A stretch of 64,000 nucleotides of DNA from Oceanospirillaceae bacterium (GTDB lineage: Bacteria; Pseudomonadota; Gammaproteobacteria; Pseudomonadales; Balneatricaceae): NCBI GenBank assembly GCA_013215505.1, contig JABSQZ010000002.1:186001-250000 (forward strand), written 5' to 3'. The translations under genes were made by a program, and so were the position numbers. Below the pieces are notes generated by a model that saw nothing but the letters and a program-made list of their open reading frames with translations, was not told the origin of the DNA and ran no database searches. Shown here piece after piece: positions 8,631 to 15,932 of this stretch (the first letter of the stretch is position 1; every line of letters begins with the position of its first letter).

Positions 8631-9869
8631 TTAGTCATAGCTGTTCGTCCTTGGTTTTTTTATCCTCGCGACTTCCGACTTCCGACTTCCGACTTCCGAC
8701 TTCCGACTTCCGACTTCCGACTTCCGACTTCCGACTTCCCCCTCAGCATACTCCAAAGCATGTCGAATAAACTGTGCATCAAACCCCAACGACACAGCAC
8801 TCCCTTGTTTCTTAGTACCAATATGCATAGTGCCAACGTTCGACAGCACTACTATCGCCAGATCCTGCGACTCTGACCAGTGCATTACCGAACTGTACCC
8901 CAAGACGCTACCGGTATGACCCAGAAAACGATGCCCGGCATCCAGAGTGATATGAAACAGGCCGTGGCCAATTTTGAATTTCTTGTCGATGGGCCGCCAC
9001 TGCTTGATGAACTGCATGCTTTTGTGGCTGAGTAACTTACCGGCGCGAAACGCGGCGGCATATTTGGCCAGATCAGCGGCAGTGGCGACTATGCCACCCG
9101 CCGCCCATTCAGTCGATAAATTGCTACAGCTGACATCCATTATTTTTGAATTGATTGCAACAAAGCTTGGGTGTAACCCGGCATTTTTTACAAAATCGTC
9201 GGTGAGGTAGTGGTAGCGCTGTGACAGGCGCTGTGTGGGCACACTCTGAAAACCTTCCAGGTAAATATCTTCGATGCCTGCCCTCTGCAAGATCCTGTTG
9301 CGGATCTCAGTGACTAAGTCGTTGCCAGTGACTTGCTCAATGATCAAACCAAGGAGTGTGTGATTACTATTGGCGTAGTTATATTTCTCTCCCGCGGCAT
9401 TCAGCACTGGGCTATTTTCAATATATTTTAAAGTGTCGGCTGGTAGCCATTGCCTTTGTGGTTGCAGTTTGCAGCCTCGCCCGTGCTGAATCCACTGTGG
9501 GTCATCTTCCCAACTGGGGACGCCGCCGGTGTGGTTGAGCAATTGCGCGATAGTTGCACTTCCTACTCCAGGTACTTTACCGACTAGCTCAGTGGTCAAT
9601 ATATCCAGTGCGGATTGCCCAAGTGAAATGCGCTGCTCTTCGACTAATTGCAGTATGATCACCGCAACAAACGTTTTAGTGATACTGCCTATGCCAAATA
9701 AGTGATCTGGGTTGACTGCACTGTCGTTGCTCAGGTTGGCACTGCCTGCTACTCCGGTCCAGATGACGCCACTACTATTGGCGATAGCAGCTGAAATCCC
9801 AGGTTGGCCCTCGGCAACGGCGTGGTTCATTAATGTCTGTAGTGCTTTAACGTTTTTGTCTTTAGCCAT
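8631..9869 (-). CDS. Serine hydrolase, class C beta-lactamase/EstB family, with repeat-derived C-terminal tail
   Basis: 412 residues. Penicillin-recognising enzyme motifs are in place: S62-I-T-K65 (GSITKTFVA), Y165-A-N167 and H-T-G near residue 317. No signal peptide is seen, so it is likely cytoplasmic and more like the EstB esterases/peptidases than a secreted beta-lactamase. The last ~37 residues are abnormal: a heptanucleotide array (8669-8738) is read in frame and produces more than three copies of the heptapeptide SEVGSRK, after which the frame continues to KPRTNSYD. The natural end of the family would be near residue 378. Upstream, 34 bp away on the same strand, is a LysR gene, with three more heptamer units in the gap. 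Confidence 0.88.
   Translation of the reverse strand: MAKDKNVKALQTLMNHAVAEGQPGISAAIANSSGVIWTGVAGSANLSNDSAVNPDHLFGIGSITKTFVAVIILQLVEEQRISLGQSALDILTTELVGKVPGVGSATIAQLLNHTGGVPSWEDDPQWIQHGRGCKLQPQRQWLPADTLKYIENSPVLNAAGEKYNYANSNHTLLGLIIEQVTGNDLVTEIRNRILQRAGIEDIYLEGFQSVPTQRLSQRYHYLTDDFVKNAGLHPSFVAINSKIMDVSCSNLSTEWAAGGIVATAADLAKYAAAFRAGKLLSHKSMQFIKQWRPIDKKFKIGHGLFHITLDAGHRFLGHTGSVLGYSSVMHWSESQDLAIVVLSNVGTMHIGTKKQGSAVSLGFDAQFIRHALEYAEGEVGSRKSEVGSRKSEVGSRKSEVARIKKPRTNSYD
8669..8738. repeat. Heptanucleotide tandem array (CGACTTC x10) inside a coding region
   Basis: Ten exact copies of CGACTTC on the plus strand (GAAGTCG on the coding strand). Since 21 bases equal three units and seven codons, the array encodes an exact seven-residue repeat in the serine hydrolase tail. 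Confidence 0.97.
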
Positions 9870-9878
9870 AAAACCTTA

Positions 9879-9899
9879 GTCGTAAGTAGGAAGTAGGAA
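9879..9899. repeat. Short heptanucleotide array (three units)
   Basis: GTCGTAA followed by two copies of GTAGGAA in the 34-bp gap between the LysR stop (9904) and the serine hydrolase start (9869). The same period and related sequence as the larger arrays. Confidence 0.8.
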
Positions 9900-9903
9900 G
9901 ATG

Positions 9904-10791
9904 CTAGTTTTGTGCTTGCTGTAGGATTTTGTCGACAAACCAACGCAGGGCCTTGCCTTTGTTGTTGGTGCGCCAGGAGCAGTAATGGGGCGAGTCCTCT
10001 GCAGGGTTGGCTATTTTCAGGGCCACTAGCTGTTTGTTGTCCAGCTGCTGCTGGATGCGATGTCTGGGGCAAAAGCCGACGCCAACACCTTGAACTAACG
10101 CAATTATCTTATGCTCCAGGCTGGCAACTCGCAAGGTGACTTGCCTATCGAAAATTCGGTGCGCCATGATAGGTGCGTTTTTTGAGGAGTCTTTAATAGT
10201 CACAGCGCTGTAAGCTTTGATATCAGTCTCGCTCAATGGCAGTTGAACCTTCGTCAGTGGATGGTCTTTGGCGACCACAAACAACCATTGGGCGGTAAAT
10301 ATCTGCTTGTACTTAATTCCCTGAGTGCTGCTGACCGGGGGAGGGCCACCAATCACCAGCTCGACGCGTCCTTCTATAAGTGCCTCTAAACTTCCGCCCA
10401 TCACCTCTGCGCTTAAATTGATTTGCACACCGCTATTAAGTTGCTGGAATTGGGCCACGATAGGGTAGAACTGATTGATATCCCAGACGGTATCAATGGC
10501 AATATTCAGAGTCGATTCCCAGCCACTGTTTACCTGGTGGGCAGATTCGACAATTTGTTCAGCAGCCAACAGCAGCTCTCTGCCGCGCTCCAACAATAAG
10601 CTACCTGCCGGGGTTAATACCGAACGTCGACCCTCGCGCCGAAATATTACAAAACCTAAATCTTCCTCAAGCTTTTGCACTGTGTAAGTAACAGTGGAGG
10701 GGACCCGATAGAGTGCGCTAGCTGCTGCGGCAAAACTGCCGTGTCGGTCGATCGCATCTAGCACTTCCAGTGCCTCTAAAGTCAGTTTCAT
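9904..10791 (-). CDS. LysR family transcriptional regulator
   Basis: 295 residues: helix-turn-helix at about 3-62 (HGSFAAAASALYRVPSTVTYTV) and a LysR effector domain from about 92. Its closest recognisable relatives by pattern are the YhaJ/DhaR-type regulators often found next to pirin genes. It is divergent from the pirin gene at 10956, with a perfect inverted repeat between them, so pirin is the probable target; the serine hydrolase lies downstream on the same strand and may be co-transcribed. Confidence 0.92.
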   Translation of the reverse strand: MKLTLEALEVLDAIDRHGSFAAAASALYRVPSTVTYTVQKLEEDLGFVIFRREGRRSVLTPAGSLLLERGRELLLAAEQIVESAHQVNSGWESTLNIAIDTVWDINQFYPIVAQFQQLNSGVQINLSAEVMGGSLEALIEGRVELVIGGPPPVSSTQGIKYKQIFTAQWLFVVAKDHPLTKVQLPLSETDIKAYSAVTIKDSSKNAPIMAHRIFDRQVTLRVASLEHKIIALVQGVGVGFCPRHRIQQQLDNKQLVALKIANPAEDSPHYCSWRTNNKGKALRWFVDKILQQAQN

Positions 10792-10812
10792 CTATACAGT
10801 TCTCAGCCAATA

Positions 10813-10839
10813 AATATGTTCGAAAATATCGAACATATT
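10813..10839. promoter_or_regulatory. Palindromic operator between LysR and pirin genes
   Basis: AATATGTTCGA (10813-10823) and TCGAACATATT (10829-10839) are exact complements with a 5-bp spacer. Related half-sites (ATATTCGA at about 10889-10896) lie nearer the pirin gene. The spacing and position suit a LysR recognition site; binding is inferred. Confidence 0.65.
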
Positions 10840-10877
10840 AGTCGATATATTCCGATTTTTTTATAAATCCACCTGTT

Positions 10878-10883
10878 TATAAT
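10878..10883 (+). promoter_or_regulatory. Probable -10 element of the pirin promoter
   Basis: TATAAT, an exact sigma-70 -10 hexamer, 73 bp before the pirin ATG. No good -35 is present 17 bp upstream, which fits a promoter that needs the LysR activator bound at 10813-10839. Confidence 0.45.
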
Positions 10884-10955
10884 GGCTACATATTCGAAGC
10901 AACACAACAATTAGCAAACAAGTGTGGCTTACAAAATACCTACAGGAGACAGACA

Positions 10956-11624
10956 ATGCAAATATTACACAGAGATTCACTACCTTTAGGCGGCTTTGCA
11001 GGCTTGACAGAAAAACGTTTAATCAAAGATAAAAAAGTCGGTGGCGACAGCAGCACTTGGGAGGGGCTGGGTAATGTTGTCTACTTAGCCGATGCTAATT
11101 ATCTGCCTTACGGTGAAACTAAAATGCACTCGCACAGTGAAATAGATGTGATTACCGTAATGATTTCAGGACGCCTTACTCACGAGGGATCGATGAAAGA
11201 TGGCCAGTCCATGGTAGCCAACCAAGTGCAGGTACAGCGTGCTGGTGGTGAAGGTTTTTCCCACAATGAAGTCAATCCTGATCAGGGCAGTACCCGCTTA
11301 CTGCAGATCTGGGCACTGCCTGAAACTGCCGGTGAACCCGCTGCCTATAAACTCTACGACTTGCCAGAAAATCAGCTAATACGTATTTACGGTGGAGAAA
11401 AATCTCAGTCAGACACTTTTGATAGCCATACCATTATTGATATTGGCTTGTTAGAGAAAGGTAAATCAGTGCAACAGCAAGGTGAATATCTGGCCTATAT
11501 CACTAACGGTGAGGCAGAAATAGATGGCGTTAAAGTGGTCGATGGTGACTTGATCCTCGGAGAAAATTTACAGTTGACAGTAACCAGTGAAAATTTGCAT
11601 CTGACGGTTGTGGCTAACGCTTAA
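10956..11624 (+). CDS. Pirin family protein
   Basis: 222 residues with the cupin metal ligands of pirins: H58 and H60 in KMHSHSEIDVITV, then H103 and E105 in GFSHNEVN. E. coli YhaK and YhhW of this family have quercetin 2,3-dioxygenase activity in vitro; the cellular role is redox sensing or unknown. AGGAGA stands before the ATG. The divergent LysR gene and the palindrome between them point to substrate- or stress-induced expression. A small DUF2798 gene follows 100 bp downstream. Confidence 0.9.
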   Translation: MQILHRDSLPLGGFAGLTEKRLIKDKKVGGDSSTWEGLGNVVYLADANYLPYGETKMHSHSEIDVITVMISGRLTHEGSMKDGQSMVANQVQVQRAGGEGFSHNEVNPDQGSTRLLQIWALPETAGEPAAYKLYDLPENQLIRIYGGEKSQSDTFDSHTIIDIGLLEKGKSVQQQGEYLAYITNGEAEIDGVKVVDGDLILGENLQLTVTSENLHLTVVANA

Positions 11625-11726
11625 ACTACAAGCTGAATAGCAGTCAACTTTGATCCACAACGGTCGTTATGCGGCAGTTTGTGGATAACTAGCAACGGTA
11701 AGTTGCCGCTAAAAAGAGGATAAAAC

Positions 11727-11954
11727 ATGATCAGTAAAAAATATCAGAGCCTGGTTTTCCCACTATTTATGTCCGCCTTAATGTCGGCGATTATGTCTTT
11801 AGTGATCAGTGTTTTTAATGTAGGGCTAGTGGCCGACATTTTCCAGATTTGGCTCAGCGCTTGGGGATTCTCATTTGCGGTGGCTTTCCCGGTAATACTG
11901 GCCATCACTCCGCTAGTTGGTAAAATGGTCGCCTTAGTGATTACAGATAAATAG
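11727..11954 (+). CDS. DUF2798 family small membrane protein
   Basis: 75 residues with two membrane segments (about 7-30 and 38-68) and the pattern VFPLFMSALMSAIMSLVIS typical of DUF2798. Function of the family is unknown. AGAGGA precedes the ATG. Its last 14 bases overlap the end of the convergent LysR remnant. Confidence 0.8.
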   Translation: MISKKYQSLVFPLFMSALMSAIMSLVISVFNVGLVADIFQIWLSAWGFSFAVAFPVILAITPLVGKMVALVITDK

Positions 11955-12567
11955 CCCCAAAACTACTATTAAGGAAATCCATCATCAGCCGGATTTTTCG
12001 ATTGTGTTGTACATCGGCGTGACACATCAACCAAAACTCCAGCTCTGGTATAGGCACATCCTGTAAGAGGATTTGTAACTCAGTATAACGCTGGATTATG
12101 GGTAAGTGAGTTACACATATCCCCGCACCTTGTCTGGTCAGCTCAATTTGCATCGACAGAGAGTCAGTGCGGTTTTTGAAATCTGCTGGGGTGATCTGCC
12201 CGCCGGTTTTTTCCAGCGCTTTAAGCATTGTCAAATCGCGGTCGAAACCTATCAGCCGATGTTGGCTGCAATCATCAATAGACTGAGGTTCGCCATAGTG
12301 TCGTAGATAGTCTTTGTTGGCGCTGAAATACAAACTGATATTTCGCAGCTTTTTGGCGATTAAGTCCGCCTGGGTAGGTCGAAACATCCGCAGGGCAATA
12401 TCGGTATCACGTTTATTGATACTAGTGACGCTATTGGAGATATCGAATTCCACTTCTAAAAGTGGACATTGACGGTTGAACTTGGCGATAATCGCCGAAA
12501 GATAATAGAGCCCAACCACTTCGTTGGCACTGATCCGAATACTGCCGCTCAGGGATATTTGGGGCAA
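11941..12567 (-). pseudogene. LysR family regulator lacking its DNA-binding domain
   Basis: About 208 codons encode only the LysR effector-binding half, beginning at the conserved LSGSIRISANEVVG boundary. The only possible start is a TTG at 12567, and 13 codons further up the frame closes with a TAA; no helix-turn-helix is encoded in any frame of the next 230 bp. This is the remnant of a regulator whose first ~90 residues were lost. It is convergent to the DUF2798 gene and may once have regulated the AEC transporter that follows on the other strand. Confidence 0.75.
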
Positions 12568-12805
12568 GTGGTAGTGGTACTGACCGAAAAAGGATCCACT
12601 GCCTGATTAAACATTGACGTTTATTTTGCAGCGCTTAGCTGCTATAACAGTGCTGGTTAATTTAAGTGCAGCATAGGTCAGAGTTGAAATTAAGCTGTTA
12701 ATTTAATGTATAAAAACCAGCGCTGGGCAGTGCTTATCAGCATAATAATCATCTAGTCACTTGCCCACATGTTTATAAAAGACAGAGAGCTACCAGGGAG
12801 TCGGT

Positions 12806-13690
12806 TTGCTTAATCAAGTTGTACAAATATTACTACCAGTATTTTTAGTCGTCGGGATAGGTTTTGTGGTGGGTAAAACCTTAAAAACCAATTTTGCGCC
12901 TATCAACCGTTTGAACATGGATATCTTTGTTCCGGCGCTTATCTTTACTTCGCTGTTATCGATGAAGCCGAGTTTTTCCCAGTTGCCTTTAATGACGGCG
13001 GCGCTCATTAGCTTATTGTTGCCCGGGTTAGTGTTATTTTTAGTGGGGATAAAAGGTAAGCAACTAAAGGCCTGGGCGCCACCACAAATGTTTCGCAACA
13101 GTGGTAACCTGGCAATTCCGCTGTTTGGCTACGCTTTTGGCCAATCCGCCTCAGAGTCGGCGGTACTACTGTTTGTGGTTTCTACCATAGTACATATTGT
13201 CTTTGTCAGTCTGTTTTTAAGTAAGTCGCCGGGAGCTAACATCTGGCGCTCTTTTTGTACCCCTATTTTTCTCTCTGCCATGTTGGCAGTTGCCTTAGGC
13301 TTGTTCAATGTAGAACTCTATCAGCCGGTATTTGACGGTCTGAGCTTAATTGGTTCGGCAGCGATCCCGGTGATGTTGATATCTCTGGGTTCACAAATGT
13401 GTGGAATCAAAATATCCGGCTTGAAAATCGGTATTATCTGCAGCATTCTCAGTGTTGTCACTGGCGCACTGGCATTTGCGCTTATCTATTGGCTGATACC
13501 CCTAAAGTTGCAGGAAATGCAGATGATGGTGTTGTTTACCATGTTGCCACCTGCGGTGATGAATTACCTGTTTGCCGAGCGCTATCAGATATCACCTGAC
13601 AAGGTGGCTTCGATGGTGTTATTTGGTAACTTATCGTCGATTATTACCCTGCCATTATTGCTGATATTCGCCTTCTCTTTAACTTCTTAA
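12806..13690 (+). CDS. AEC (auxin efflux carrier) family transporter
   Basis: 294 residues, nearly all hydrophobic, about ten membrane segments in two groups of five, as in bacterial AEC/MdcF-type permeases. It starts LLPVFLVVGIGFVVGKTLK and has the conserved MPPAVMNY-like LPPAVMNYLFAERY near the end. The start is a TTG at 12806 with AGGGAG eight bases ahead; no ATG fits better. AEC carriers move malonate, other organic acids or peptides; the substrate here is open. A heptamer array begins 20 bp after the stop. Confidence 0.85.
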   Translation: MLNQVVQILLPVFLVVGIGFVVGKTLKTNFAPINRLNMDIFVPALIFTSLLSMKPSFSQLPLMTAALISLLLPGLVLFLVGIKGKQLKAWAPPQMFRNSGNLAIPLFGYAFGQSASESAVLLFVVSTIVHIVFVSLFLSKSPGANIWRSFCTPIFLSAMLAVALGLFNVELYQPVFDGLSLIGSAAIPVMLISLGSQMCGIKISGLKIGIICSILSVVTGALAFALIYWLIPLKLQEMQMMVLFTMLPPAVMNYLFAERYQISPDKVASMVLFGNLSSIITLPLLLIFAFSLTS

Positions 13691-13710
13691 GTGGTTTGAA
13701 TGGGGAGTCA

Positions 13711-13752
13711 GTCGTAAGTCGTAAGTCGTGAGTCGTGAGTCGTAAGTCATGA
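13711..13752. repeat. Heptanucleotide array (GTCGTAA/GTCGTGA) running into a start codon
   Basis: Five units at 13711-13745 alternate GTCGTAA and GTCGTGA; a sixth, GTCATGA (13746-13752), contains the ATG (13749) of the acetyltransferase gene. Confidence 0.9.
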
Positions 13753-14189
13753 GTATAAGAGAGTATTGTGAAACTGATTTTTTAGCGGTAGTGGATATCT
13801 ATGCGGGGGCTAAACTTGATGAGCTAAAATTCGAAGCTGCAGAATTCAACTTGCTTCCTTTAGATCAGGACCCTGAGCGTTTAGCAAAGCTAAAAGAATC
13901 AGACATTTACCTTTATCAAGGTCAGGCTGTGCTGGGCTACGCGGCACATTGTGGCAGTGAAATCCGTTCACTTTTTGTCTCTGCTAATGCCCGTGGGCAG
14001 GGGGTTGGGATAGAACTGTTGGAGTTTTTGTTAGCAAAAATACAGGGGCCTGCGAGCTTGTATGTGGCTTGCTCAAATTTTCCCGCGATTAATTTGTATC
14101 GTAAATATGGCTTCGCAGTTATAGAAGAATTTGCAACCAGTTACAACAACACTCAGGTAATGGCCGCTAAAATGATGCAGTTAACATGA
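13749..14189 (+). CDS. GNAT family N-acetyltransferase
   Basis: 146 residues with the acetyl-CoA loop at VSANARGQGVGIELLEFL (R/Q-x-x-G-x-G/A) and the C-terminal NLYRKYGFAVIEE strand. The acceptor is unknown. Its ATG is part of a heptanucleotide array and has no normal ribosome-binding site, although the N terminus MSIREYCETDFLAVVDIY fits the family exactly. The stop overlaps the start of the sigma factor gene (ATGA), so the two are coupled. Confidence 0.87.
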   Translation: MSIREYCETDFLAVVDIYAGAKLDELKFEAAEFNLLPLDQDPERLAKLKESDIYLYQGQAVLGYAAHCGSEIRSLFVSANARGQGVGIELLEFLLAKIQGPASLYVACSNFPAINLYRKYGFAVIEEFATSYNNTQVMAAKMMQLT

Positions 14190-15451
14190 ACGAAATAGAA
14201 CTTATCATCGAGAAGCTCTATAAAGAGGAGTCGGCTAAAATACTGGCGGTGTTGACCCGGATTTTTGGTCCGCAAAACTTTGGCTTAGCTGAAGACGTGT
14301 TACAAGATGCTTTTACTAAAGCGCTGCTCAATTGGCAGCAGCAGACAGTGCCCGCTAACCCGGTTGCCTGGGTGATCAGCTGCGCGAAAAATCAGGCGAT
14401 AGATGTTATTCGCCACAACAAAACCAAACTGAAATTCGCCGATGATTTAAGTTATCACTTAGAGAGTGAATGGTCTCTGGGTAATACCGTTGAGCAGGAG
14501 TTTAGTGAGACTAAAATTAAAGATGATCAGCTGCGAATGATCTTTGCCTGTTGCGATATGGATATTAAGGCGGAAAATCGCATTCCCTTCATCTTAAAAA
14601 CCTTGTGTGGACTCAGCCTTGAAGCTATTGCCAGAGCGCTGTTACAACCACCGCAAGTGATTAAAAAACGTTTATACCGAACCCGCAAGCAACTACAGCA
14701 ACAGCAGTTTAACTTTCCCGAGCCCGAAAAATTGGGCAACCTGATGGAAAAGGTACACACAGTGTTGTACTTGCTTTTTAACGAGGGTTTTCACAGCAGC
14801 GAAAAGCAGCAGCCGATCAATCTGATGTTTTGCCAGGAGGCCATAGGCTTAGCTAAATTACTGATCGATGAGCCAACTGTGGTCAATCAAGATACCTTAG
14901 GGCTTTTGGGGCTAATGCATTTTCAAATGGCCAGAGTGTCATCACGGGTTGATCAGCAGGGGTTTAATATACCTATAGATTTACAGGACCGGCGCTTGTG
15001 GGATCAACAACACTTCGCGGACGCTCGACAGCTGTTGCAGCTGGCACCGTCGAATAATAATGCTGGAGCGGGGCGCTTTTATCTGGAGGCGTTAATCGCC
15101 AGAGAACATTGTGATGCAGCGAATTTTTCACAGACCAATTGGCAGGCTATTGTCGGTTTATATGACCATTTAATACTGATAACCGGCTCGCCGGTGGCTG
15201 GGCTCAATCAGGCGATAGCCATTGCCTATGCAGGGGACAATAGCCTGGGAATAGAAAAAGTTAAAGATTTACAAGGGCACCCGGCATTAAAAAAATCGCA
15301 TATGCCATTGGCAATATTGGCACATCTGCATGCCAGGTCAGGCGATGCTGAGTTGGCCTATCAACAGGCGGATGAATCTATAGCGCTCGGTGGCACTGCA
15401 CATGAGCATCGCTTACTAATACAACAAATACAGCGCCAGCTGGCAGATTAG
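14186..15451 (+). CDS. ECF42-type RNA polymerase sigma factor
   Basis: 421 residues, more than twice a normal ECF sigma factor. Sigma region 2 (about 15-80, with EDVLQDAFTKAL and ISCAKNQAIDVIR) and region 4 (about 115-165) are followed by a long helical DUF6596/TPR-like extension ending in LHARSGDAELAYQQADESIALGG. This layout is that of group ECF42, which usually lacks an anti-sigma factor and is encoded beside YCII/DGPF proteins. One is present here at 15466-15816, facing it. The C-terminal extension is thought to control activity. The gene is coupled to the GNAT gene upstream. Confidence 0.9.
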   Translation: MNEIELIIEKLYKEESAKILAVLTRIFGPQNFGLAEDVLQDAFTKALLNWQQQTVPANPVAWVISCAKNQAIDVIRHNKTKLKFADDLSYHLESEWSLGNTVEQEFSETKIKDDQLRMIFACCDMDIKAENRIPFILKTLCGLSLEAIARALLQPPQVIKKRLYRTRKQLQQQQFNFPEPEKLGNLMEKVHTVLYLLFNEGFHSSEKQQPINLMFCQEAIGLAKLLIDEPTVVNQDTLGLLGLMHFQMARVSSRVDQQGFNIPIDLQDRRLWDQQHFADARQLLQLAPSNNNAGAGRFYLEALIAREHCDAANFSQTNWQAIVGLYDHLILITGSPVAGLNQAIAIAYAGDNSLGIEKVKDLQGHPALKKSHMPLAILAHLHARSGDAELAYQQADESIALGGTAHEHRLLIQQIQRQLAD

Positions 15452-15465
15452 TCCACTCAGGGAAC

Positions 15466-15816
15466 TCAGCCCATCTGCTGTACTTCACGTACTTGCACTT
15501 TAATGCCTGCATGATTAAAAATTGGGCACTGTTTGGCAATTTCTACCGCGGCATCTATGTTCGCAGCTTTGACGATAGAGTAACCACTGACTAACTCTTT
15601 GAGCTCGGAGGCTGCTATATCGGTGACTACTTTATCCGCATCGATATTTTTTCCTGCATAATGCAGCGGGGAGCCGCCACTGACTAGCTGGTCTTTTTCC
15701 TGCAGAGCACCCATCCAGGCGCCCCACTGCTCCATGGCAGCACCCATCTGTTCAGGGGTTGAATTTTTAGCCCAGTCCGGATCGCCACCTTGGTAAACTA
15801 GCATATATTCGTTCAT
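15466..15816 (-). CDS. YCII/DGPF-domain protein
   Basis: 116 residues when started at the ATG at 15816, which has GGAG seven bases before it; a longer frame reaches 15864 without a ribosome-binding site. MNEYMLVYQGGDPDW, LVSGGSPLHYAG and GYSIVKAANIDAAVEIAKQCP are characteristic of the family (PF03795). Function is unsettled; members are regular partners of ECF42 sigma factors, and this one is tail-to-tail with such a factor, 14 bp apart. Confidence 0.88.
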   Translation of the reverse strand: MNEYMLVYQGGDPDWAKNSTPEQMGAAMEQWGAWMGALQEKDQLVSGGSPLHYAGKNIDADKVVTDIAASELKELVSGYSIVKAANIDAAVEIAKQCPIFNHAGIKVQVREVQQMG

Positions 15817-15932
15817 TGTTATTCTCCATATGTTTAAGTCGATCAAAGCGACTGCCTTAATCATAATCTATAAACGAGTGGAGCAATAAAAAGGGGACAG
15901 TTTAAAAAATAAAAAGCTCATTAATTATTTTG

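Noticed and set aside
8669-8738. Tandem array considered as CRISPR or transposon end
   Set aside because: Period seven without spacers, no Cas genes and no terminal inverted repeats; it is a minisatellite.
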